A stretch of 14,611 bases of DNA, taken from NCBI GenBank assembly GCA_002493835.1, contig DLAA01000123.1:16861-31471 (forward strand), in the 5' to 3' direction. Within the stretch, counting starts at the first letter, position 1, and every line of letters starts with the position of its first letter. This DNA comes from Lachnospiraceae bacterium UBA7060 (lineage in GTDB: Bacteria; Bacillota; Clostridia; Lachnospirales; Lachnospiraceae). Under the pieces are notes generated by a model that had not been told where the DNA came from, did not search any database, and saw only the letters and a program-made list of their open reading frames with translations. Position numbers and translations under genes: made by a program. Below are positions 7,271 through 13,509 of the stretch, one piece after another.

Positions 7271-7298
7271 ATTATAACAGGCCTGCAAAAAACTGCAA
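7271..7298 (-). promoter_or_regulatory. Predicted promoter of nifS-nifU
   Basis: On the minus strand TTGCAG (7293-7298), a 16-bp spacer, then a perfect TATAAT (7271-7276) with the extended -10 element TG one base ahead. The expected start is near 7264, giving a leader of about 88 nt. Confidence 0.7.
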
Positions 7299-7343
7299 GC
7301 CCTGATCGATATTTTTCCTGTCGCATTTTTTATCCCCAAAATA

Positions 7344-7379
7344 GACTCGAGCGGCTACGAAACCATAGCCGCTCAAGTC
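7344..7379 (-). terminator. Hairpin terminator downstream of the M56 sensor gene
   Basis: GAGCGGCTA pairs with TAGCCGCTC over an 8-nt loop, and the stem extends by GACT/AGTC past one C-A mismatch. On the minus strand it is followed by TATTTTGGGG, a short U-run, so termination may be incomplete. It lies about 90 bp after the stop at 7472 and before the nifS promoter. Confidence 0.55.
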
Positions 7380-7471
7380 AATCCCCTTTTACACTGTGCC
7401 GCAAGGCAGGCAGTTCTATCAAATAATAGTTAGTAATCTAAGTTATAAAAACAATGTTTTGTCCCGCCATA

Positions 7472-8827
7472 TCAGTGCGGGCAGACTTCATATGTAATCG
7501 TATTGATCTTCTCACCTTGTATCACATGTCCACATATGACGCATCTCTGTGATCTGTACTGTTTCACTTCACAACCGCCACCTGAAAGTTTTCTATGCGT
7601 TGTCGATGTCCCCGAAATATATTCATGGTTACAGTATGGCTCTACTGAATCATCCCCAGATATAGGATAGACATTGCCTGCCTCATCCGTAAATTGATTA
7701 TCATAGCAAATCTCCAGTTTCTCCAATTCTTCCAACACTTCAAATTCCATTGTCTCTTCCTCGTCTGCTCCATCTAGAACAAACATATAAGTATCAACAT
7801 CCAGCTTTTCTTCTATCTCGGCCTTCGATACGTTCCCCGTCATAGTCTCAGAAAACCCATCCCTATATGCAAACACCGTCATCGAATTGGCAAAAGTCAG
7901 TGCCGCTACCAGCACACCTGCCGCAAACCGATTCCATCTTTTGTTTTTCATCAAATTATCCATCCTTTCCTTTATTCTCTCAGCGTTGTCCCCGAAGCTG
8001 CTCTTCCACCGCAGCGATGCATCGTCTTTCTTCTTCTGCAGCGCCTCCTCAATCAGAAGACGCAGGTATTCCTTTACCTCCTCTCCCGACTTCCCCTGCA
8101 TCACCGTCTCATCACATGAGCACTCGCAGACACGCTCAAAATCACGATATAATTTCCGGATAACAGGATTCCACCAGTGTATAATCATCGCAAATTCCAG
8201 AAGTATCATCCAGAGAACATCCAAACGTCTGATATGTACCATCTCATGGCGGATCATCAGTTCCGCCTCCCTGCTTCCCAGTTCTCTGCCGCAGGTAATA
8301 ACAGGTCTGAATACGCCGATGGTTCCAGTCGGCTCTCCATCCTCGCCCTGGTACAGAGCGATCCGCCTTCTCACACCGTACTGTTTCCGGAATCCAGTGA
8401 TGACTTTCCTGTGCTGGTCTGTCATCTTTCTCCCCGCATAGCTGGCCATAAAACGAATTCTGTGCATATATCTCAACAGCTGTCTACCGGTCCGACGACA
8501 TGCTCCCGCAAGCCATACGATCACTATCATCATCTGAAGAATCGCATAGATATTGACATACAATCTCTGATCCGCGTGTACCGCGTAATTTGTCCATGTC
8601 AACGGTATCCTTGCCGCGTACGTCTTTCCTCTCTGCAGTACTTTCCAAAGTGCCTGCCGATACCACTGTTTCAGATATGGCAAAGGAATCAGGTAATACA
8701 GAACAGCCACCCTGGCAAGCAGATAAAACGTTCTTGCACTTACCCTATCCCACAGCCGACGCCGCAACAACAGATACATAACTGTCATCGTGCTTCCTGA
8801 AAGCGACATCACCAGTAAGTATTCCAT
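7472..8827 (-). CDS. blaR1: BlaR1/MecR1-like M56 metalloprotease sensor with Cys/His-rich tail
   Basis: A 451-residue membrane protein of the M56 (BlaR1/MecR1) family, expected to sense an extracellular signal and trigger loss of the partner repressor. Hydrophobic segments lie near 1-20, 33-52, 90-108, 203-218 and 301-320. The zinc protease motif is HEMVH at 194-198, followed by CSCDE at 236-240, the usual C-terminal acidic element. A penicillin-binding sensor domain is absent: classical BlaR1 is about 585-600 residues with a transpeptidase-like domain. Instead residues 321-451 hold an acidic stretch (355-371) and then CNH 399-401, C419, CVIC 429-432, H434 and CPH 449-451, a spacing that suggests metal binding or disulfides. 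The gene starts 7 bp after blaI. The ligand is unknown and beta-lactam sensing should not be assumed. Confidence 0.85.
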   Translation of the reverse strand: MEYLLVMSLSGSTMTVMYLLLRRRLWDRVSARTFYLLARVAVLYYLIPLPYLKQWYRQALWKVLQRGKTYAARIPLTWTNYAVHADQRLYVNIYAILQMMIVIVWLAGACRRTGRQLLRYMHRIRFMASYAGRKMTDQHRKVITGFRKQYGVRRRIALYQGEDGEPTGTIGVFRPVITCGRELGSREAELMIRHEMVHIRRLDVLWMILLEFAMIIHWWNPVIRKLYRDFERVCECSCDETVMQGKSGEEVKEYLRLLIEEALQKKKDDASLRWKSSFGDNAERIKERMDNLMKNKRWNRFAAGVLVAALTFANSMTVFAYRDGFSETMTGNVSKAEIEEKLDVDTYMFVLDGADEEETMEFEVLEELEKLEICYDNQFTDEAGNVYPISGDDSVEPYCNHEYISGTSTTHRKLSGGGCEVKQYRSQRCVICGHVIQGEKINTITYEVCPH

Positions 8828-8834
8828 AGTGCTC

Positions 8835-9197
8835 CTAGCTGTTTTCCAGAATTTTGATCAGCTCTTTCGCCTCACTTTCATTGATCTCATTTCCTTTTAC
8901 AAACGCCGCCACAAAATTGCTCAGTCGTCCTTCGTACATATCATCAATTGCTGCTTTCATCCGCATGCAATTGAATTCCTCCCGACTGTAGACGGGTTTC
9001 ACCTGTCTGTTCTCCCGGCTGATCAGACCCTTGTCCTCCAGCCTCGACAGAAATGTATTAAGAGTCTGCCGTTTCCATTCCTTCCCGTCCGCCTCAAACA
9101 AGGCAAGAAGCTGAGACTGCTTGATGCTGTCCTCCTGATCCCAAAGCTTCTCCAAAACTTCGCGTTCCGCTTCCGACACATCAAAGAATCTTTTCAT
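8835..9197 (-). CDS. blaI: BlaI/MecI-family transcriptional repressor
   Basis: A 120-residue winged-helix repressor of the Penicillinase_R family. Residues about 5-75 form the DNA-binding domain (VSEAEREVLEKLW, then QTLNTFLSRLEDKGLISRE as the recognition-helix and wing region); residues about 80-120 form the dimerisation region, which in the family is the part cut when the partner sensor fires. The start has AGAGGA about 5 nt upstream. It is the first gene of the blaI-blaR1 unit, 7 bp before the sensor gene. The promoter ahead carries three dyads, so autorepression is very likely. No beta-lactamase gene is present, so the regulated target may be these genes themselves, the neighbouring exporter, or genes elsewhere. 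Confidence 0.93.
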   Translation of the reverse strand: MKRFFDVSEAEREVLEKLWDQEDSIKQSQLLALFEADGKEWKRQTLNTFLSRLEDKGLISRENRQVKPVYSREEFNCMRMKAAIDDMYEGRLSNFVAAFVKGNEINESEAKELIKILENS

Positions 9198-9213
9198 GCT
9201 ATCCTCTTTCTAC

Positions 9214-9232
9214 CGACTATCCTCTATAGTCG
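9214..9232. promoter_or_regulatory. Operator dyad over the blaI transcription start
   Basis: CGACTAT-CCTCT-ATAGTCG is a perfect 7-bp inverted repeat with a 5-bp spacer. It covers roughly +1 to +18 of the blaI transcript, just before the ribosome binding site. This is the expected place for BlaI autorepression, although the classical BlaI/MecI half-site is TACA/TGTA, so the sequence differs. Confidence 0.6.
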
Positions 9233-9237
9233 ATTTT

Positions 9238-9266
9238 ATTATACTACATTTGTCGTTACATGTCAA
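9238..9266 (-). promoter_or_regulatory. Perfect-consensus sigma-A promoter of blaI-blaR1
   Basis: On the minus strand TTGACA (9261-9266), exactly 17 bp, then TATAAT (9238-9243). This is the strongest promoter in the window and would be highly active unless repressed. Confidence 0.88.
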
Positions 9267-9267
9267 C
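9244..9267. promoter_or_regulatory. Two BlaI-like dyads inside the blaI promoter
   Basis: CTACATTTGTCG (9244-9255) matches the BlaI/MecI pattern CTACAnnTGTAG except at one position and fills the promoter spacer. GTTACATGTCAAC (9255-9267) is a near-palindrome on core ACATGT that covers the -35 box. Together with the dyad over the start site, the promoter is flanked on both sides. The family's known TACA/TGTA half-sites support BlaI binding; the occupancy is inferred. Confidence 0.5.
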
Positions 9268-9307
9268 ATTTATCGAAAAAAGTAATTTATGCGGATTTAC
9301 GTCCAAA

Positions 9308-11206
9308 TTAACCCGTAATCGCATTTCCAGTATAGAGCTGATAATACTTCCCGCGCTCCTCAATCAGCTGGTCGTGGGTTCCCCGCTCTATGATCCGGCC
9401 CTGCTCCAACACCATAATACAGTCAGAATTTTTGACTGTAGAGAGCCTGTGAGCAATCACAAAAGTAGTTCTTCCACTCATCAACTTATCCATTCCGTCC
9501 TGCACGATACGCTCCGTGCGGGTATCGATGGAACTGGTCGCCTCGTCCAAAATCAATACAGGCGGATCAGCGATGGCCGCCCTAGCGATGGCAAGGAGCT
9601 GTCTCTGGCCTTGGCTTAAGTTTGCACCGTCCCCCGAGAGCACAGTATCATATCCCTCCGGCAGCCTCCTTATAAAACTGTCTGCGTTAGCCAGCTTCGC
9701 CGCCGCCCGCACTTCCTCATCGGAAGCATCCAGCTTTCCGTAACGGATATTCTCCATAACCGTCCCTGTGAAGAGATGCGTATCCTGCAGTACAATCCCA
9801 AGTGAACGGCGCAGATCCGCTTTCTTAATTTTATTGACATTGATGCCGTCGTAACGGATCTTGCCATCTTGTATATCATAGAAGCGGTTAATCAAATTGG
9901 TGATTGTAGTTTTGCCTGCTCCGGTGGAACCGACGAAAGCAATCTTCTGTCCCGGCTCCGCGTAAAGCTTTACATCGTGAAGCACCATCTTGTTATCATT
10001 GTAACCAAAATCTACTCCGTCAAAAACCACATCTCCCTTAAGTTCCACATAGTCCACAGAGTGATCCGCCTGATGCTCATGGCGCCACGCCCAGCGGCCC
10101 GTATGCTGTGGCGTCTCCACAAGAGTCCCATCTGCCTCCCGCACATTGACCAGCGTCACATAGCCGTTGTCAACCTCAGCCGCCTCATCCAGCATCTTAA
10201 AGATACGCTCCGCCCCCGCCATAGCCATAACGATGGCGTTAAACTGTTGACTCACTTGGTTAATGGGCATATTAAAGCTTCTGTTGAAGGTGAGGAAACT
10301 GGCCAGCTTTCCAAGCGTCAGTCCTGTCACCCCGGAGAGCGCCAGCGCTCCGCCCACGATGGCACAGACCACATAACTCACATTGCCGAGCTGCATGTTC
10401 ACCGGCCCCACAATATTGACCAGATAATTCGCCTTATCGGCGCTCTCAAAGAGAGCCTCATTCAGCTCTTTGAAATCCTCCACATTTTTTGCCTCATGAT
10501 TGAATACTTTGACCACCTTCTGCCCGTTCATCATCTCTTCGATGAAGCCGTTCACCTTCCCCAGATTAGTCTGCTGCTCCAGGAAATATTTCCCGCTCAA
10601 GCCTGCCACCTTCTTTGTCACCACCAACATGAAGGCAACCATCACCAAAGTCACCACGGTCAGCGGCACACTCAAAATTACCATGCTGATAAACACGCTC
10701 ACAATCGTAATCAAACTATTAAACACCTGGGGCATGCTCTGGCTGATCATCTGCCGCAGTGTCTCCGTGTCATTGGTGTAGGTTGACATAATATCTCCAT
10801 GCACATGGGTATCAAAATACTTAATTGGAAGCGTCTCCATATGGGAAAACAAATCATCCCGCACATTGCGCAGCGTCCCCTGTGTTACATTGATCATAAT
10901 GCGGTTCCACGCAAAGGCAGCCGCCACGCCTATCAAATAGAAGCACGCCACTCTGGCAATCGCTCCCGCCAAGGGTGCGAAGTCGGGCACATCCTGAGTC
11001 AGCATAGGTGCGATATAATCATCAATCAACCTCTGGATAAACATGGTTCCCTGCACATTGGCCAGCACACTCACAAAGATAAGCACCGCCACCAGCACTA
11101 GATGAAGACCGTAATTTTTCATGATATACCGCATCAGGCGTTTGAACACCTTCCCCGGATTTTCTATTCTTTTTCCACCCTGCATCCTTCTTCCCGGTCC
11201 TGGCAT
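9308..11206 (-). CDS. ABC exporter half-transporter, catalytically competent subunit
   Basis: A 632-residue half-transporter: six-helix export domain (about 35-320), then a nucleotide-binding domain (about 390-625). Motifs: Walker A GSTGAGKT 426-433, Q-loop Q474, signature LSQGQ 530-534, Walker B LILDE 551-555 with catalytic E555, and H-loop H586. Walker A, Walker B and H-loop are canonical, while the signature deviates from LSGGQ, which fits the consensus-site partner in heterodimeric exporters such as LmrCD, BmrCD and TM287/288. A linker of about 45 residues (343-388), rich in Trp/His around RWAWRHEHQADH, lies between membrane and ATPase domains and is longer than in many exporters. The start has GGAGG 8 nt upstream. 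It follows its partner gene by 147 bp. The cargo (drug, lipid or peptide) cannot be read from sequence. Confidence 0.93.
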   Translation of the reverse strand: MPGPGRRMQGGKRIENPGKVFKRLMRYIMKNYGLHLVLVAVLIFVSVLANVQGTMFIQRLIDDYIAPMLTQDVPDFAPLAGAIARVACFYLIGVAAAFAWNRIMINVTQGTLRNVRDDLFSHMETLPIKYFDTHVHGDIMSTYTNDTETLRQMISQSMPQVFNSLITIVSVFISMVILSVPLTVVTLVMVAFMLVVTKKVAGLSGKYFLEQQTNLGKVNGFIEEMMNGQKVVKVFNHEAKNVEDFKELNEALFESADKANYLVNIVGPVNMQLGNVSYVVCAIVGGALALSGVTGLTLGKLASFLTFNRSFNMPINQVSQQFNAIVMAMAGAERIFKMLDEAAEVDNGYVTLVNVREADGTLVETPQHTGRWAWRHEHQADHSVDYVELKGDVVFDGVDFGYNDNKMVLHDVKLYAEPGQKIAFVGSTGAGKTTITNLINRFYDIQDGKIRYDGINVNKIKKADLRRSLGIVLQDTHLFTGTVMENIRYGKLDASDEEVRAAAKLANADSFIRRLPEGYDTVLSGDGANLSQGQRQLLAIARAAIADPPVLILDEATSSIDTRTERIVQDGMDKLMSGRTTFVIAHRLSTVKNSDCIMVLEQGRIIERGTHDQLIEERGKYYQLYTGNAITG

Positions 11207-11246
11207 AATATATTCCTCCCTCTTGGTCTCTCTATTTCGGAGCTTC

Positions 11247-11263
11247 TGTCTGTCTTACAGACA
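11247..11263. other. Intercistronic hairpin between the two ABC genes
   Basis: TGTCTGT and ACAGACA form a perfect 7-bp stem around CTT. On the minus strand TTTTT precedes it and no U-run follows, so it is not a leftward terminator. It may affect mRNA stability or the relative output of the two subunits. Confidence 0.35.
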
Positions 11264-11292
11264 AAAACTCCCACGCGAAACTTAGCACTTTC

Positions 11293-11311
11293 AAGGCAGC
11301 CATGCCGCCTT
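11293..11311. other. Second intercistronic hairpin between the two ABC genes
   Basis: AAGGCGGC and GGCTGCCTT on the minus strand give an 8-bp stem (one G-T wobble) with a 3-nt loop. No U-tract follows. With the neighbouring 7-bp hairpin, the 147-bp gap is more structured than a simple operon junction needs. Confidence 0.35.
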
Positions 11312-11353
11312 TACAATACAGCCTCTGCTGTGATCCTGACTTGCCTTGTAAGT

Positions 11354-13108
11354 CTAGAAGTTCTTTTCGCGCTGCTCATCGAAATCCCCGCCGCCGTTTG
11401 TCTGCGACTCATAAACCTCTCTGTAGATCTCATTGTCCCGCAGCAGTTCTTCGTGTGTGCCAAAGCCGTCTACCCGGCCGTCGTCCATGACAATGATGCG
11501 GTCCGCATTCATTACGCTTGCCACCCTCTGAGCGATGATCAGCTTCGTGGTCTCAGGGATCTCCTCTGCGAAGGCTTTCCGAATCTTCGCATCTGTGGCT
11601 GTATCCACCGCGCTGGTGGAATCATCCAGAATCAGCACCTTCGGCTTCTTAAGGAGAGCTCTCGCGATGGTAAGGCGCTGCCTCTGCCCGCCAGACACGT
11701 TGGTTCCGCCCTGCTCTATGTAAGTATGATACCCCTCAGGCATCTTTTCTATGAACTCATCTGCACAGGCCAGCCTGCACACCCGCCTGCACTCCTCTTC
11801 TGTTGCATTGGCATCGCCCCAACGCAGATTCTCAAGGATCGTGCCCGAGAAAAGTACATTCTTCTGCAGTACTACCGCTACTTGATTTCTTAACGTCTCA
11901 ATATCATACTCCCGCACATCTCGGCCGCCCACCAGAACCGCTCCCTCTGAAACATCGTAGAGACGGCTGATCAGATTGACCAGACTAGTCTTTGCACTGC
12001 CGGTGCCGCCGATGATGCCAATGGTTTCCCCTGCGTGAATCTTCAGATTGATATCATGCAAAACCGCCTCGCTGCTCTCCTTGTTATAGGAAAAGCGTAC
12101 GTGCTGAAATTCGATCTCCCCGTTCGGCACCTTGTAAACCGGGTCAGCCGGATTGGTCAAATCGCTCTTTTCACCCAGTACCTCGCAGATACGCTCCGCG
12201 CTGGCGATACTCATGCTCATCATGACAAAGATCATGGCTACCATCATCAGACTCATCAAGATATTCATGCAGTAAGTCAACAGACTCATCAATTCACCCG
12301 TGGTCAGGGTGTTTTGAACGATCTGCTTCGCACCCAGCCAGCTGATCAGCAGAATACAGCCATAGACGGTAAACTGCATGACTGGCATGTTCAAGACCAC
12401 GTGCTTTTCAGCTTTCAGAAAAATATCATAAATTCCTTGACTGGCCTTTTTAAATTTCTTTATCTCATGCTCCTCCCTGACATAAGCTTTCACCACACGG
12501 ATCGCGCTCACATTCTCCTGCACAGAAGCGTTCAGCTCATCGTATTTCGGAAATGCCTGCTCGAAATATTTCATGGCGCCTCTGATAATAAAAAACAAAA
12601 CTACGGCAAGCAGAAGCACCGCCACCAAGTAGACTCCCGCCAATCTTGCATTGATCATAAAGGCCATAGTCATGGCACAGATCATGCTGACAGGCGCGCG
12701 GAAGCAGATCCGAAGGATCATCTGGTATGCCATCTGCATGTTCGTCACATCCGTAGTCAGTCTGGTGACCAGTCCTGCTGTGCTGAACTTGTCTAGGCTC
12801 GCGAATGAAAACGTCTGGATATTCTCAAACATGGCCTGTCTTAAGTTCTTCGCAAAACCTGTGGACGCTCTCGCTCCGTACTTACCGCCCATAACGCCGC
12901 AGAAGAGGCCGCCGACTGCCGCCGCAATCATCACTGCACCCACCGCATAGATATGCTGCATATTGCCAGCCTCCACGCCGTCGTCAATGATAGATGCCAT
13001 CAGAAACGGAAGCAGCATCTCGAAGACAACCTCCAAAATCATAAACACCGGCGTCATGATCGAAACCTTCTTATACTCCTTCACCTGTGCTGCCAAGGTT
13101 TTTATCAT
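11354..13108 (-). CDS. ABC exporter half-transporter, degenerate-site subunit
   Basis: A 584-residue half-transporter with six membrane helices (about 15-310) and a nucleotide-binding domain (about 330-570). Walker A is GGTGSAKT (367-374), with Ala where the usual Gly precedes Lys; signature VSGGQ 471-475; Walker B ends in Asp (D496) instead of catalytic Glu; the H-loop His is Gln (Q527, IIAQR). These substitutions are the known mark of the non-hydrolysing subunit in heterodimeric exporters (TM287/288, BmrCD), and they complement the partner encoded next. The start MIKTLAAQVK has AAGGAGG 9 nt upstream; an in-frame ATG 25 codons earlier lacks a ribosome binding site and adds a basic, non-family N-terminus. 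First gene of the exporter pair, after a structured leader. Confidence 0.92.
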   Translation of the reverse strand: MIKTLAAQVKEYKKVSIMTPVFMILEVVFEMLLPFLMASIIDDGVEAGNMQHIYAVGAVMIAAAVGGLFCGVMGGKYGARASTGFAKNLRQAMFENIQTFSFASLDKFSTAGLVTRLTTDVTNMQMAYQMILRICFRAPVSMICAMTMAFMINARLAGVYLVAVLLLAVVLFFIIRGAMKYFEQAFPKYDELNASVQENVSAIRVVKAYVREEHEIKKFKKASQGIYDIFLKAEKHVVLNMPVMQFTVYGCILLISWLGAKQIVQNTLTTGELMSLLTYCMNILMSLMMVAMIFVMMSMSIASAERICEVLGEKSDLTNPADPVYKVPNGEIEFQHVRFSYNKESSEAVLHDINLKIHAGETIGIIGGTGSAKTSLVNLISRLYDVSEGAVLVGGRDVREYDIETLRNQVAVVLQKNVLFSGTILENLRWGDANATEEECRRVCRLACADEFIEKMPEGYHTYIEQGGTNVSGGQRQRLTIARALLKKPKVLILDDSTSAVDTATDAKIRKAFAEEIPETTKLIIAQRVASVMNADRIIVMDDGRVDGFGTHEELLRDNEIYREVYESQTNGGGDFDEQREKNF

Positions 13109-13260
13109 GGTCTTATCCCTCCTTTTTTTCTTATAGATCCATGTCCGCGCGAACATGGTTTCACCGCAAAATCGCAGCCACATTGGTTCTTTTTTTGCGA
13201 TGATTCTATTTTTCTACAAAGAAATTTTAATGTCAACTTCTTTACGAAGTTTTCATAAAA
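13109..13260 (-). promoter_or_regulatory. Promoter and structured leader of the ABC exporter operon
   Basis: On the minus strand TTGACA (13233-13238) is followed at 17 bp by AAAAAT, a weak -10, so the promoter may need help. AACTTC-TTTAC-GAAGTT (13235-13251) is a perfect 6-bp dyad overlapping the -35, a good operator candidate. Further down are two possible RNA stems: CGCAAAA with TTTTGCG, and CCATGTTC-GCGC-GGACATGG. No U-tract follows either, and no separate leader peptide is seen. No local MarR-type regulator gene is present. Confidence 0.4.
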
Positions 13261-13463
13261 GTTCACAAAATTTTCATAGTAATAAAAGCCGCAATTAATT
13301 TTTAATGGAAATAGTCTCAAATAATTATTACCACTTCCTTTGATCAGAGGTAACTGTTCAGAAGGTGCTTTCGCGAGGTGTTTTTATGAGTGGAGCGCAA
13401 GTGAAAGTCACAGAAAACCCGAGGAACTCACGTGCAAAATTATGCGGCATGCCTCGTCATACC
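13261..13463. other. Gene-free spacer, possible dispersed element at 13340-13463
   Basis: This is the bulk of a 400-bp gap. The first part (to about 13330) is AT-rich, and near its left end holds an imperfect direct repeat of about 20 bp, each copy starting TATGAAAA on the minus strand. From about 13340 the composition changes sharply to GC-richer, non-promoter-like sequence (for example GGTGCTTTCGCGAGGTG and GTGAAAGTCAC) up to the terminator. A plus-strand reading frame crosses it but runs antisense into the permease gene and has no convincing ribosome binding site. The abrupt change suggests an intergenic repeat or gene remnant, which I cannot confirm here. Confidence 0.3.
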
Positions 13464-13494
13464 AAAAAAAGAGGGCCGCCCGCAAGGGCAGCCC
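13464..13494 (-). terminator. Strong Rho-independent terminator after the sugar permease gene
   Basis: On the minus strand GGGCTGCCC pairs with GGGCGGCCC (9 bp, one T-G wobble) around the tetraloop TTGC, followed by TCTTTTTTT. It begins 15 bp after the permease stop codon and cleanly separates that operon from the ABC exporter genes. Confidence 0.96.
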
Positions 13495-13509
13495 CAAATC
13501 CTGGATCTA

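Noticed and set aside
7448..7483. Second terminator overlapping the M56 sensor stop (CCCGC/GCGGG stem)
   Set aside because: The 5-bp stem has a 9-nt loop and the nearest U-run is about 12 nt further on; the hairpin at 7344-7379 is the better candidate.
7472..9197. Beta-lactam resistance operon
   Set aside because: No beta-lactamase gene is present and the sensor lacks a penicillin-binding domain, so the family name does not establish that function.
9268..9307. Terminator after the ABC exporter genes
   Set aside because: A 7-bp stem with a bulge can be drawn across 9290-9320, but it is weak and its U-run lies about 12 nt away, so it is not supported.
9869..10786. Plus-strand open frame of 305 codons
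   Set aside because: Antisense shadow of the ABC subunit gene, His-rich and without any recognisable domain.
1814..11380. Shared C-terminal REKNF in the first glucosidase and the degenerate ABC subunit
   Set aside because: The codons differ and the proteins are unrelated; five matching residues at the end are most likely chance.
13109..13183. 25-residue N-terminal extension of the first ABC subunit
   Set aside because: No ribosome binding site ahead of it, basic non-family sequence, and AAGGAGG precedes the ATG at 13108.
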